DNA of 64,000 nucleotides from assembly GCF_001636405.1 (NCBI RefSeq), contig NZ_KV440950.1:761001-825000 (forward strand), written 5' to 3'. Positions 24,532-34,664 of the stretch are shown here, piece after piece (the first letter of the stretch is position 1; the number at the start of each line of letters is the position of its first letter). Origin of the DNA: Peribacillus frigoritolerans. Its GTDB lineage: Bacteria; Bacillota; Bacilli; Bacillales; DSM-1321. Below the pieces are notes generated by a model. The model saw nothing but the letters and a program-made list of their open reading frames with translations, was not told where the DNA came from and did no database searches. Both the position numbers and the translations under genes were made by a program.

Positions 24532-25524
24532 TCAAAGTTTAACGATCGTCCTGCCTCTTGCTTCCCCTTTTAATAGGGTAGGAAGGACGTCAGGCAATTC
24601 TTTAAGTGTAATTTCCTGTTGAACGAGCTGTTCCAAATCCTCCAGTTTAAAGTCGGTGGCAAGGCGTTGCCAAACTTTCAATCTTGTATCCATCGGGCAA
24701 TTGACCGAATCGATCCCAAGTAGATTAACACCTCTTAGGATGAATGGAAAGACGGTGGCAGGAAGGCTTGTCCCAGCTGTCAATCCGCTGACCGCCACAG
24801 CTCCGCCATACTTGATTTGGCTAAGGACCGAAGCTAACGGTTCACCGCCGACGGGATCTACCGCCCCGCTCCACTTCTGTTTGCCCAGAGCCCGCAGCTT
24901 GCCATCATATACATCTTCACGCGATACAATGGTCGACGCACCGATTGCCTTCAAATATCCATGTTCCGATTCCTTTCCTGTACTAGCCTCAACGGAATAG
25001 CCAAGTTTGGAAAGGATCGAGACGGCAAAACTGCCGACCCCGCCAGTTGCACCAGTGACAAGAACGTTCCCTTGCTCAGGTGTGAGGTTATTTTCTTCCA
25101 GCCGCAGAACCGATAGTGCTGCAGTGAAACCGGCCGTTCCGATGATCATCGCCTCTTTCATTGTTAGGCCATCAGGAAGCGGGACGATCCACTCTGCAGG
25201 AACACGGGCAAATTGACTATAGCCCCCTGATTGGGAAACGCCAATTCCGTAGGAGGTCGCAATGACTTCGTCTCCTTCTTTAAAGCGGGAATCCTCAGAT
25301 GAAACGACAACACCAGCCATATCAATTCCCGGAACGATCGGATAGCCGCTGACAATGTTTCCATTTGGAATGGCTGCAAGGCTATCTTTATAGTTCACAC
25401 CGGAATAATGAACACGGATGAGCACTTCGCCTTGAGGTAGATCATCAAGTGATAGCTGCTGAATGTTAACGGTGAATTGATCATCTTGCTTATTCACGAC
25501 TAATGCATCAAATTGCTGTATCAT
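24532..25524 (-). CDS. Zinc-less MDR oxidoreductase, YhdH/YhfP (acrylyl-CoA reductase) type
   Basis: A 330-residue medium-chain dehydrogenase/reductase. It has an N-terminal GroES-like fold (GEVLIRVHYSGVNYKDSLAA; PGIDMAGVV) and a Rossmann domain with the NADPH loop VLVTGATGGVGSFAVSIL near residue 155. It lacks the cysteine cluster of zinc alcohol dehydrogenases and ends in RGRTIVKL. The length equals B. subtilis YhfP and resembles AcuI/YhdH, which reduce acryloyl-CoA or quinones with NADPH. The substrate is uncertain. The ATG follows AAGGGGGAA. It is divergent from ppiB. Confidence 0.86.
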   Translation of the reverse strand: MIQQFDALVVNKQDDQFTVNIQQLSLDDLPQGEVLIRVHYSGVNYKDSLAAIPNGNIVSGYPIVPGIDMAGVVVSSEDSRFKEGDEVIATSYGIGVSQSGGYSQFARVPAEWIVPLPDGLTMKEAMIIGTAGFTAALSVLRLEENNLTPEQGNVLVTGATGGVGSFAVSILSKLGYSVEASTGKESEHGYLKAIGASTIVSREDVYDGKLRALGKQKWSGAVDPVGGEPLASVLSQIKYGGAVAVSGLTAGTSLPATVFPFILRGVNLLGIDSVNCPMDTRLKVWQRLATDFKLEDLEQLVQQEITLKELPDVLPTLLKGEARGRTIVKL

Positions 25525-25686
25525 GGTTCGTTCCCCCTTATAATAATGAATCTACCCCATTATAAAAGAAAAAATAGAGGAATGTATAATGATACAATTC
25601 GAAATAAGTAGCGCTTCCTTTTCTTTCTGCTTCTAAAAATGGTACTATTAGATTTGATTCAGTTCATATTAAAGGAGATGTTTAAC

Positions 25687-26127
25687 ATGGCTAAAAAAGG
25701 ATACATACTTATGGAAAATGGAGAAAAAATCGAATTCGATCTTTTCCCGAACGAAGCACCTAACACAGTGGCTAACTTCGAAAACTTGGCAAACACAGGA
25801 TTTTATAATGGCGTAGTCTTTCACCGTGTAATCCCTGGTTTCGTAAGCCAAGGCGGAGACCCAACAGGTACAGGCGCAGGCGGAAGCGGCACACAAATCA
25901 AATGTGAAACAGAAGGAAACCCTCATAAACATGAGGCAGGAAGCCTATCTATGGCACATGCTGGAAAAGACACAGGCTCAAGCCAATTCTTTATCGTGCA
26001 TGAACCACAACCGCATCTTAACGGTGTTCACACAGTATTCGGTAAAGTGACTTCTGGACTTGAAACAGCCAAAGCTATGAAAAATGGCGACAAAATGGAA
26101 AAAGTCGAAGTTTTTGACGCTGAATGA
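25687..26127 (+). CDS. ppiB: Peptidyl-prolyl cis-trans isomerase, cyclophilin type
   Basis: A 146-residue cytoplasmic cyclophilin catalysing prolyl isomerisation in protein folding. Cyclophilin landmarks are [20 protein letters not shown] (catalytic arginine), [18 protein letters not shown] and [13 protein letters not shown]. subtilis PpiB is 143 residues. The start is the ATG of MAKKGY after AAAGGAGATG; a longer upstream frame lacks a ribosome site. It is monocistronic, with a strong terminator. Confidence 0.95.
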   Translation: MAKKGYILMENGEKIEFDLFPNEAPNTVANFENLANTGFYNGVVFHRVIPGFVSQGGDPTGTGAGGSGTQIKCETEGNPHKHEAGSLSMAHAGKDTGSSQFFIVHEPQPHLNGVHTVFGKVTSGLETAKAMKNGDKMEKVEVFDAE

Positions 26128-26137
26128 TGGAAGCGAA

Positions 26138-26164
26138 AAGAGGGGGCATTATGCCCCCTCTTTC
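26138..26164 (+). terminator. ppiB terminator
   Basis: AAGAGGGGGCAT / ATGCCCCCTCTT stem followed by TCTTTTT. Confidence 0.9.
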
Positions 26165-26204
26165 TTTTTGCTCTGTTCATGAGCGAAGACAGGGAAATAT
26201 AGAG

Positions 26205-27144
26205 TCATTTTGGAGTCATGCTTTCAATGAAACGATATTTGATCCCTGTCAAGGTTTCTGAAATATCCCATAACCTTTTCGACGTTTCTTCATTATATAA
26301 GGTATGGATGACCTCGTCTTTTCTGGGAAAGCCTTTTCTGCCCTTCTTTCCATCGGGTCCGATATACTCCCCGCCTGTCAATGAAGGTTCCGTTGCGGCA
26401 TAAAGGGTAGGCAATGCTCCCATACTTGCCGGCTGGGTGATGGTTTTGGAAAGAAAGTGCACGAATCTATTTATGGGTTTTCCGGAACCGCGGGACATGA
26501 GATTAGTATGGGAAAGGCCTGGATGACAGGCAACACTGATCGGGGTTGCGCCATGCTGGTTGAATTTATTCTGTAATTCGCGGGCGAAGAGTAGATTGGC
26601 CAGCTTGCTTTGCCCATAGTATTTCATTGGTTTATAACCGTTTTCACCATTTAGATTTTCGAAGTCTATATATCCATTGATGGCGGCCAAGCTGCTCAAT
26701 GTGACCACACGCGATTTTGGCGTAGAAAGGATACGCGGAAGAAGGAGGCCTGTCAAAGCAAAATGACCGAGGTGATTGCTGCCGAATTGCAGCTCGAAGC
26801 CATCCTTTGTCCTACTGTAGGGCGGGATCATCACACCTGCGTTATTGATGAGGACGGAGAGAGATTCATAGTTTTCCTGAAAGGAAGCGGCAAAATGCCG
26901 AATGCTGCTCAAATCACTTAAATCCAGCTCCCATCACACGTACATTTGCCTTTGGATGGACCGATAAGATTCTATCGACCGCCTTTTCACCCTTTGAAGC
27001 ATTCCGGACCGCAAGGATGATCTCTGCCCCCTTACCGGCCAATGCAAAAGCCGTTTCGAAGCCAAGCCCGCTATTTGCACCAGTAATCACAATGGTTTGC
27101 CCCAATACATCTGCCATTTCTTCGCCATCCCACTTTTCAATCAT
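26205..27144 (-). pseudogene. Short-chain dehydrogenase gene broken by a one-base insertion
   Basis: Two abutting frames encode one SDR of about 310 residues. The first (to about 26914) has the NADP loop VITGANSGLGFETAFALAG. The second has [10 protein letters not shown], the catalytic serine region VVTLSSLAA and YYGQSKLA (the YxxxK pair), and a normal C-terminus. At 26930-26932 the plus strand reads CCC. Removing one C restores [16 protein letters not shown], the expected SDR sequence, whereas the present frame ends in GAGFK-stop. The protein resembles retinol-dehydrogenase-like SDRs. The start is an ATG after AAAGGTG. It could be a true frameshift or a sequencing error in a G run. Confidence 0.85.
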
Positions 27145-27251
27145 CCAATCACACCTTTCCACACAGTCTTTACCTATCATATACCCAAATAATCCCTATA
27201 TGTCACATTCTGTGCGGGGAACAGTGTGCTGTCGTCTATTTTTTTAAAAGA

Positions 27252-28022
27252 TTAGCCGCCCATTAAGTAATCCATTATATTTTTCACGATCAAAATGACG
27301 GTCACGATGATAAATAATACTCTTACATATGCCACTCCTTTCTTAATGGCAAATTTAGAACCGGCCAACGCTCCTGCTATCATGGAGATCCCCATTGGAA
27401 TTCCGTAGGAAAAGTTGACGGTATCAAGGAAAATGAACATGATCAGTGCCGCCAAATTACTTCCGAAGTTCAAAAATTTGGCATTTCCTGCAGAGTGCAA
27501 AAAATCAAAACCAATCATTAAAAAGGCAAACAAAATGAAGGATCCCGTTCCAGCGCCTAAAAAGCCATCATAAAAACCAATGGCAAATATAGCGAACGCA
27601 AATAGTGCAGCCTTTTGCCATGTGAGTGTATGGTAAGTCGATTTCTGGCCCCAGTCCTTTTTAAAAAAGGTATAAATGGCAATAGCTATTAATAGAACCA
27701 AGATCATTGGCTTTAATAATTCAGGCGAGACGAAATTGACAACCCAAGCTCCTAGCAGGGAACCTATGAAAATCAATGGGAAAAGTTTTGAAACCAATTT
27801 GAAATCAACCTTACCTGAGCGAATGAAGGCAATGGTGCTTGTTAAAGACCCCATGGAACTTGCTAACTTATTCGTAGCGATCGCTGCTGACGGGGAAAGT
27901 CCTGAAAATAATAAAGCGGGTATCGAAATCAGGCCGCCGCCGCCGACCACGGAATCAATGAATGCTGCCAAAAATCCGAAAAACATCAGCAGCAATAGTG
28001 TCGAAATTTGTATATCTTCCAT
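27252..28022 (-). CDS. TauE/SafE-family sulfite/sulfonate exporter-like permease
   Basis: A 256-residue membrane protein with about eight hydrophobic segments. The TauE/SafE hallmarks are the N-terminal GFLAAFIDSVVGGGGLISIPALL and its internal repeat GFYDGFLGAGTGSFILFAFL. The family moves sulfite, sulfoacetate or other organosulfur anions across the membrane; the substrate here is unknown. GGAGGC lies 8 bases before the ATG. A 38-bp palindrome 70 bp upstream and the divergent TrmB regulator suggest local control. Confidence 0.85.
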   Translation of the reverse strand: MEDIQISTLLLLMFFGFLAAFIDSVVGGGGLISIPALLFSGLSPSAAIATNKLASSMGSLTSTIAFIRSGKVDFKLVSKLFPLIFIGSLLGAWVVNFVSPELLKPMILVLLIAIAIYTFFKKDWGQKSTYHTLTWQKAALFAFAIFAIGFYDGFLGAGTGSFILFAFLMIGFDFLHSAGNAKFLNFGSNLAALIMFIFLDTVNFSYGIPMGISMIAGALAGSKFAIKKGVAYVRVLFIIVTVILIVKNIMDYLMGG

Positions 28023-28090
28023 CCAAGAAGCCTCCGTATCGATGGCATTATGGCTGAAATGCTTGTTTTGCTTGAGCCATAATCCACGCG

Positions 28091-28128
28091 TTCATATTAG
28101 TCACTATTTAGATAGTAACTAATATGAA
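28091..28128. promoter_or_regulatory. 38-bp palindrome between exporter and TrmB regulator
   Basis: TTCATATTAGT ... ACTAATATGAA are perfect 11-bp arms. The interior continues as ACTAT-TTAG-ATAGT after a single C/A mismatch. It lies centrally between divergent genes and is a good candidate operator. Confidence 0.55.
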
Positions 28129-28236
28129 CCATTCTGTAAATAAGAATATTTGAGCCATACTGTTTGAAATCGAATAGATTTCGATAAGAGATTTGGTATG
28201 ATAGGCATATAACTTACCAAAGCACTAGGAGGTACT

Positions 28237-29019
28237 ATGCAAGATATCATTCAAAAACTACAGTCTCTCGGGTTTAGTCAATATGAAGCAAAGGCTTATG
28301 TTTCTTTGGTTCGCCAAGGCCCAACCAGTGCCTATCAAGTAAGCAAGGAGTCAGGAATTCCAAGGGCCCGCATCTATGAAATATTAAATGGACTGCAAGA
28401 AGAAGGCATCGTCTTAAAAGAGGAAATCAATGACTCGATAAAATATTCACCGCTGCCAGTTGATGTTTTTTTGGAATCGGTTCAATCAAAATGGAACAAT
28501 ACCTATCAATCCATCAGCCATACATTAAAGCAATTCGAGAAAAACGAACCGATGTCCGACAATCGTGTAATGACGCTTAAAGGTGAAGGGCACATCCTAT
28601 CCTTCTGCCGTACCTTGATTCAAAAAGCCGAGAAGAGGGTGGTGGTTTCCCTATGGGACGAGATGTATGGAAAACTTGAACAAGAGCTAATAGGGGCCGC
28701 TGCGCATTGCACGCTGAAGGGGATTGCATTTCAGGTTGAAAACCCATTATCGGGTATAGATATTCATCGTCAAACAAGCTATGTGGAAAATATCGGGGAA
28801 AACAAATGGTTCATCTTATCCATTGATGGCAAGGAGACGATTTACGGCCCTTCGCCCGAAACGAGAGAAACGGCGTTTTACACAGATGATCCCATTCATA
28901 TCAATTTTCTCGAAAATTACATTTGGCATGATATCCTCGTTAACCGCTTGGTTAAAAAGGATGAAGAAGATGCCGAGAAATGGATTTCAAGTGAGAGAGA
29001 CCGTTTTTTCTCCCTATAA
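28237..29019 (+). CDS. TrmB family transcriptional regulator
   Basis: A 260-residue regulator. The N-terminal winged helix (residues 1-75) reads LQSLGFSQYEAKAYVSLVRQGPTSAYQVSKESGIPRARIYEIL, the TrmB signature. The C-terminal effector region (from about 110) has a phospholipase-D-like segment KAEKRVVVSLWDEM. TrmB regulators often sense sugars or other metabolites. AGGAGG lies directly upstream of the ATG. It is divergent from the TauE-type exporter with a palindrome between them, so the exporter is the prime suspected target. Confidence 0.85.
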   Translation: MQDIIQKLQSLGFSQYEAKAYVSLVRQGPTSAYQVSKESGIPRARIYEILNGLQEEGIVLKEEINDSIKYSPLPVDVFLESVQSKWNNTYQSISHTLKQFEKNEPMSDNRVMTLKGEGHILSFCRTLIQKAEKRVVVSLWDEMYGKLEQELIGAAAHCTLKGIAFQVENPLSGIDIHRQTSYVENIGENKWFILSIDGKETIYGPSPETRETAFYTDDPIHINFLENYIWHDILVNRLVKKDEEDAEKWISSERDRFFSL

Positions 29020-29026
29020 GATTTGA

Positions 29027-29071
29027 AAAAAAGAGCTGATAACCCCATATGCAGGGGATATCAGCTTTTTT
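29027..29071 (+). terminator. Terminator of the TrmB gene
   Basis: AAAAGAGCTGATAACCCC / GGGGATATCAGCTTTTTT stem. Its T-tract runs directly into the 218-bp element at 29077. Confidence 0.85.
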
Positions 29072-29076
29072 ATTTT

Positions 29077-29294
29077 GGCTCTTTTCGAAAAGATTGTTGT
29101 TTTTAAAACGAAACTATTTAAGGTTGATTGGAGCGGAAGTGCGAGACTCCTGCGGGATTAGCGGGACAGGTGAGACCCCACAGGCGTTTACGCCGAGGAG
29201 GCTCACCGCCCGCCCCGCGGAAAGCGAGCATCTGGAGGGGAAATCAACCACACCGCACTACTTGTTAATAGCAACAAAGTATGCGAAAACAGCC
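29077..29294 (+). mobile_element. 218-bp MITE-like element, copy 1
   Basis: The ends are GGCTCTTTTCG and CGAAAACAGCC, an 11-bp inverted repeat with one mismatch (GGCTCTTTTCG versus GGCTGTTTTCG). It is flanked by TTATTTT on both sides. The interior holds GTTGATTGGAGCGG, GAGACTCCTGCGGG, GAGACCCCACAGGCG, GAGGAGGCTCACCGCCC and GGAAATCAAC. It is about 90% identical to the copy at 39552. No ORF of its own. It is inserted in the T-tract of the TrmB terminator. Confidence 0.8.
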
Positions 29295-29301
29295 TTATTT
29301 T

Positions 29302-29655
29302 TCATTCGGATAAAAGGGTTTTAGGAAATTTAATGGCCGTGGGCAAGCTGGATTTATCTCGATAAGACCTGTAAGACACAATCGTATGATTATGCGCTTG
29401 AACGTCCAACTGGAGAACCTGTGAGCTTTTCATTTCCAAATAGTACGTAACGTCTTCTATTTGTAAATGATAAAAGGAAAAAGGTATCCCTAAAAGGTCT
29501 TTCCTGATTAGTTTTGTTTCGGGCTGATTGATGATGTGCTCACTCAATTCCGCTATCGTAACAGAAGTTGTTCCTGTAATGGCTGTTATTTTTTCTTTTG
29601 CATAATCGACTGCATGACTGAAAGTGCCGGCAATGTTCTTCAAGATTCCGTTCAT
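29302..29655 (-). CDS. Unrecognised 117-aa protein
   Basis: I do not recognise this protein. It starts MNGILKNIAGTFSHAVDYAKEKITAITGTTSVTIAEL. It has an amphipathic N-terminus and a mostly beta C-terminal half (FSFYHLQIEDVTYYLEMKSSQVLQLDVQAH). It has no signal peptide. The ATG follows AAAGGAGATG, a good ribosome site, so it is probably real. Its stop codon is 8 bp from the end of the 218-bp element, which therefore removed or displaced its original terminator. Confidence 0.6.
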   Translation of the reverse strand: MNGILKNIAGTFSHAVDYAKEKITAITGTTSVTIAELSEHIINQPETKLIRKDLLGIPFSFYHLQIEDVTYYLEMKSSQVLQLDVQAHNHTIVSYRSYRDKSSLPTAIKFPKTLLSE

Positions 29656-29820
29656 GGGTGCATCTCCTTTGAATTAGGCTATGTATGTAGTATTAGACGC
29701 GGCTAATGGTTTATGCAAAAAAACCGGCAATGATGATATAGAATCGTCACTTTATGAACATGATTAAGAAGTGTGCAACAAATATAAAAGGGCAATCAAG
29801 AAAGGACAGAAGGTCAAAGC

Positions 29821-31056
29821 ATGAGGAATAAAAAAATATTTATGGGCCTGCTTTTCATCGCAATCCTCGCTTTTTCAGCCGTGTTCATTCAGTTGAATAT
29901 GGATGTCAATTCCAGAGCGGAAAAAGGGGAGGACGACGATGCGGATAATCATGAGAGAATAGAGAAATTGCTGAATAAAATGACGCTTGAAGAAAAAATC
30001 GGACAGCTTATGATGGTCGGTTTCAAGGGGACTGAAAAGAGCGATGAAATTACGGAGCTCATCGAACAAAAACATATAGGAGGCGTCATCTATTTTGACC
30101 GCAATATGAAATCACCTAAACAAGTGGCCCGGTTATCCAACTCGCTTCAGCAAACGGCCAATCAAAGTGCACATTCGCTTCCGTTGATGGTGGCCATCGA
30201 TCAGGAAGGGGGGGACATCATCAGGATGAAGGAAAGGGTATCGCCCCTCCCTGCGCAACAGGATCTTGGGAAAAATGCCTCTATTGAAGAGATGTACAAG
30301 GTGGCCAGATTGAATGGGACAGAACTGGGATCCATGGGGATTAACATTAATTTTGCCCCTGTACTTGATTTATCAAAAACGGATAAACGTTCATTGGGGC
30401 AAGATCCGGGAAAGGTCTATCAATTCGGAAAGAAAGCCATTCAAGGCTTGAATGAGGTATCGATAACGGGTGCATTGAAGCACTTTCCCGGCAACGGACG
30501 CAGCGAAATCGATCCGCATGTCGAAACTTCATCCGTGGAGGCCAACCAACTGGATCTGGAAAATTCGGATATCTATCCCTTCAAGCAAATCATAAGTGAA
30601 ATGGATAACCAAAAGTTTTTCGTGATGGTGACCCACATTAAATATCCAGCCTATGATAAAGAAAAACCAGCAAGCCTTTCTAAAATCATCATAGAAGACC
30701 TGCTTCGGGGGAAACTCAAATATGAAGGACTTGTTGTTACCGACGATTTGGAAATGGGAGCCGTGAACAAGTACTTCTCCTATGATGAGATGGGGAAGCA
30801 GGCAATCCTTGCTGGAGCGGACTTATTACTTGTCTGTCATGAATATTCCCATGAGCTTGAGGTATATAACGGATTACTGCGAGCAGTAAAAGCAGGGGAA
30901 GTTCCAATGGATAGAATTAACGAGTCAGTGAAAAGAGTGTTGACATATAAACTTAACAACATGAAGCAAACGAAAGCTGACCCTGATCAAGCGGAAAAAG
31001 TCGTGAAAAATCCGGAAAGCATAAAATTCATCGAAAGCCTGAGCGAGGATGAATAA
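29821..31056 (+). CDS. Glycoside hydrolase family 3 beta-N-acetylhexosaminidase-like protein
   Basis: A 411-residue protein with an N-terminal signal or anchor (IFMGLLFIAILAFSAVFIQL) followed by a GH3 N-terminal barrel. It has the motifs IGQLMMVGFKG, GGVIYFDRN, MVAIDQEGGDIIRM, INFAPVLDL, the NagZ-type acid/base loop KHFPGNGRSEIDPH, and the nucleophile aspartate in VTDDLEMGAV. It probably removes N-acetylglucosamine from muropeptides outside the membrane, like Bacillus NagZ (YbbD), though it lacks the second C-terminal domain of that 640-residue enzyme. It stands alone. A modest AAGGTC ribosome site precedes the ATG. Confidence 0.87.
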   Translation: MRNKKIFMGLLFIAILAFSAVFIQLNMDVNSRAEKGEDDDADNHERIEKLLNKMTLEEKIGQLMMVGFKGTEKSDEITELIEQKHIGGVIYFDRNMKSPKQVARLSNSLQQTANQSAHSLPLMVAIDQEGGDIIRMKERVSPLPAQQDLGKNASIEEMYKVARLNGTELGSMGININFAPVLDLSKTDKRSLGQDPGKVYQFGKKAIQGLNEVSITGALKHFPGNGRSEIDPHVETSSVEANQLDLENSDIYPFKQIISEMDNQKFFVMVTHIKYPAYDKEKPASLSKIIIEDLLRGKLKYEGLVVTDDLEMGAVNKYFSYDEMGKQAILAGADLLLVCHEYSHELEVYNGLLRAVKAGEVPMDRINESVKRVLTYKLNNMKQTKADPDQAEKVVKNPESIKFIESLSEDE

Positions 31057-31146
31057 AGCGAAACCGCTCTCTCAAAAAGGTGCTTTTGTTTAAATCAGCT
31101 GATAGAGGGAATACTATATAGGACTAACTTGAAGGAGGAAACTAAC

Positions 31147-31335
31147 ATGCCATCAAACAAAATGCTTGGAACCGTCCTGATAGGAGCAGCCGCATTTTTA
31201 ATGCGCAATAAGAAAACCCGTGAAAAAACCATGAGTCAAATAAGATCTCTAGCCACACCAGAAACCATTGATAAGGTGAAGAGCCAATTCCAATCAATAA
31301 CCAAAACAAAATCAAGTAACCCATCCGTACGTTAA
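31147..31335 (+). CDS. Small 62-aa protein with one hydrophobic segment
   Basis: The ATG follows GAAGGAGG. A short hydrophobic stretch (MLGTVLIGAAAFLM) is followed by a basic, then amphipathic, region ending in SITKTKSSNPSVR. The function is unknown. A hairpin terminator follows within 10 bp, supporting a real gene. Confidence 0.6.
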   Translation: MPSNKMLGTVLIGAAAFLMRNKKTREKTMSQIRSLATPETIDKVKSQFQSITKTKSSNPSVR

Positions 31336-31343
31336 GGTGAAAT

Positions 31344-31382
31344 GATCCCATTAGTAATTCTTAATGGGGTCAAAGTTTTTTT
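31344..31382 (+). terminator. Terminator, left member of a pair
   Basis: GATCCCATTA / TAATGGGGTC stem followed by AAAGTTTTTTTA. Nearly the same hairpin recurs at 31790. Confidence 0.8.
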
Positions 31383-31390
31383 AAGTTCCC

Positions 31391-31776
31391 GCTGATTAAA
31401 GAAATCCGCTTCCTTTCCGCCGACTGTCTGCCAAGCCTCCTCGACACAAGCGTCTGTGGGGTCTCGTCTAGCCAGTTATTCGGCAGGAGTGTCGCGGATT
31501 TGTAAATGAGGGTTTCACCTTACTTTAAATGAAAAGTTGAATGGAACGGAAGGTACGAGACTCCTGCGGGAAAAGCGAGTCCAGGGGAGACCCCACAGGC
31601 GCAAAGGCGCCGAGGAGGCTCCCGGACCGCCTGCGGAAAGCGAGTGCCTGGAGTGGAAATCATATTACTAACCCTCAAATCTGCTGCTTCCGCCCGATTG
31701 TCTGCCAAGCCTAATCAAAGCAAGCGGTTTCGGCTAACCAGTCATTCGGCAAGAGTGTGGCAAATTTATTCAATCG
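31391..31776. repeat. Cluster of three core repeats in alternating orientation
   Basis: 31391-31500 is a minus-oriented core of the tandem-array type (CCGCCGACTGTCTGCC ... TCGGCAGGAGTGTCG). 31535-31661 is a plus-oriented GAGACTCCTGCGGG core like 4090. 31681-31776 is a decayed minus copy (CCGATTGTCTGCCAAGCC, then TTCGGCAAGAGTGT). It is non-coding. Confidence 0.8.
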
Positions 31777-31789
31777 TCTTCAAAAAACT

Positions 31790-31823
31790 ACCCCATTAAG
31801 TTAATCTTAATGGGGCTTTTTTT
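31790..31823 (+). terminator. Terminator, right member of a pair
   Basis: CCCCATTAAG ... CTTAATGGGG stem and TTTTTTT tail. It is similar in sequence to the 31344 hairpin on the other side of the repeat cluster. Confidence 0.75.
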
Positions 31824-31928
31824 AGGTTTAGTGAATTCATCATGCCGGTAAAAGGAAAAGCACTCGTTTCTTTTGAAGACCATGGACAGGCATTCAAAAG
31901 TACAAGTGCTTTCATGAAGGATCAATGA

Positions 31929-32330
31929 TCATTCAGCTTCATCTTCGCCGTCATTTTCTTTATTGAACCAAAGCGGATCCTCATTATCGACTTCACCATT
32001 ATAATTAATCAGGATTTCCTCCCCTGCTTTTATGTCGGTGTAAGCAAAGAAATCAAACGTATGATTCTTGAAGTTTATGTCATACGTAGCGTTGGGTGTA
32101 TAAGAATGATTAAACAGCATGCCATAGCCTAAAAGCATGGCAGTATGGTTAATTCCATATTCAAACGCATAATCAGCCAGCAATGTCTTCTCAATGAAAA
32201 CATGCTCCTCGTTCGGATATGCAATGACAGGTGCCTCATGCAAAAGCTCACCTTTTTTAATATCTCGTGTTGCGAATACGCCTCTATTGAACTCGCCATC
32301 ACTGAGTGTGGAAGTTTTAACTTCAATCAT
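31929..32330 (-). CDS. SET-domain protein
   Basis: A 133-residue stand-alone SET domain. It has the N-terminal GVFATRDIKKGELLHEAPVIAYP, the central pseudoknot motif FNHSYTPNATYD (NHS-x-x-PN) and GEEILINYNGE (the ELxxDY equivalent). SET domains methylate lysines using S-adenosylmethionine. Small bacterial versions like this are found in Bacillus, but their substrates are unknown. The start is the ATG after AGGTGA; a GTG three codons upstream would bury the ribosome site. The C-terminal tail is acidic (NDGEDEAE). Confidence 0.82.
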   Translation of the reverse strand: MIEVKTSTLSDGEFNRGVFATRDIKKGELLHEAPVIAYPNEEHVFIEKTLLADYAFEYGINHTAMLLGYGMLFNHSYTPNATYDINFKNHTFDFFAYTDIKAGEEILINYNGEVDNEDPLWFNKENDGEDEAE

Positions 32331-32540
32331 GTTCGTCACCTACTTGTTCTATTCAATATAGTCCAGATCATCTAAGCTTGACAGTTAATAAGAAGAAAAG
32401 CAACTATTTTACGGAATTAATCATTTTTAGTAAAAGAATCAGTTTGTTTTTATTGAGGCCCCGCCTGTACCGTAGGACGGAATTCCTCACATGAAGGGCG
32501 GCCGACATGATCCTCGGAAGGTAGACCAATACATAAGATG

Positions 32541-32578
32541 AAAACACCTCCGCTAGCAGGGAAGCTAGGGAGGTGTTT
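32541..32578 (-). terminator. Terminator of the neutral protease gene
   Basis: AAACACCTCC / GGAGGTGTTT stem with an internal CTAGC / GCTAG extension. It is 20 bp past the protease stop. Confidence 0.85.
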
Positions 32579-32596
32579 GATATATAGGTAAATCTG

Positions 32597-34249
<1,653 letters not shown>

Positions 34250-34414
34250 TCATTTTTACATCGTTTCATAATTATTATCAAATGGAGAAAACTCGCAAAA
34301 AATATGACATTTAAAGGAATAAAATGGAGAAAAATGGATTTTGATAGAAATATTCTTTGAATATATTCTTTTAGTAATATTTGGAATGTATTTAAATTAA
34401 ACCAAATGAATAAA

Positions 34415-34470
34415 TGTGCAAAAAACCATGGCATAATGTGCAAAAAACCATGGCGTAAAGTGCAAAGAAA
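34415..34470. repeat. Short tandem repeat, 22-bp period
   Basis: TGTGCAAAAAACCATGGC plus ATAA (34415) is repeated with one change at 34437. A partial third copy (AGTGCAAAG) begins at 34459. It lies between the divergent protease and LysP genes. Confidence 0.7.
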
Positions 34471-34631
34471 TTTGTCTATTGGAGGCATTTTTTTGGATAA
34501 TCTGTTGAATATTGCGCTTTGTAAATTTGGCATGAAAATTGCATATATTCAGAAAAGGAATTCGAATTGTAAATTAGATCTATTTGAGAGTCTATGAAAT
34601 AGGAAAATTTATTAAATGATTTCCCCATATA

Positions 34632-34645
34632 TGAAAGCGCTTATA
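34632..34645 (+). promoter_or_regulatory. Candidate cre site before lysP
   Basis: TGAAAGCGCTTATA, one mismatch from the CcpA consensus, 20 bp upstream of the LysP start codon. Confidence 0.5.
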
Positions 34646-34664
34646 TAGAAAGGGATGAAAAATT

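Noticed and set aside
32440..32540. A third copy of the 10.46/22.28-kb segment (GAGGCCCCGCCTG)
   Set aside because: Only about nine bases (GGCGGGGCC on the other strand) match; the rest does not align.
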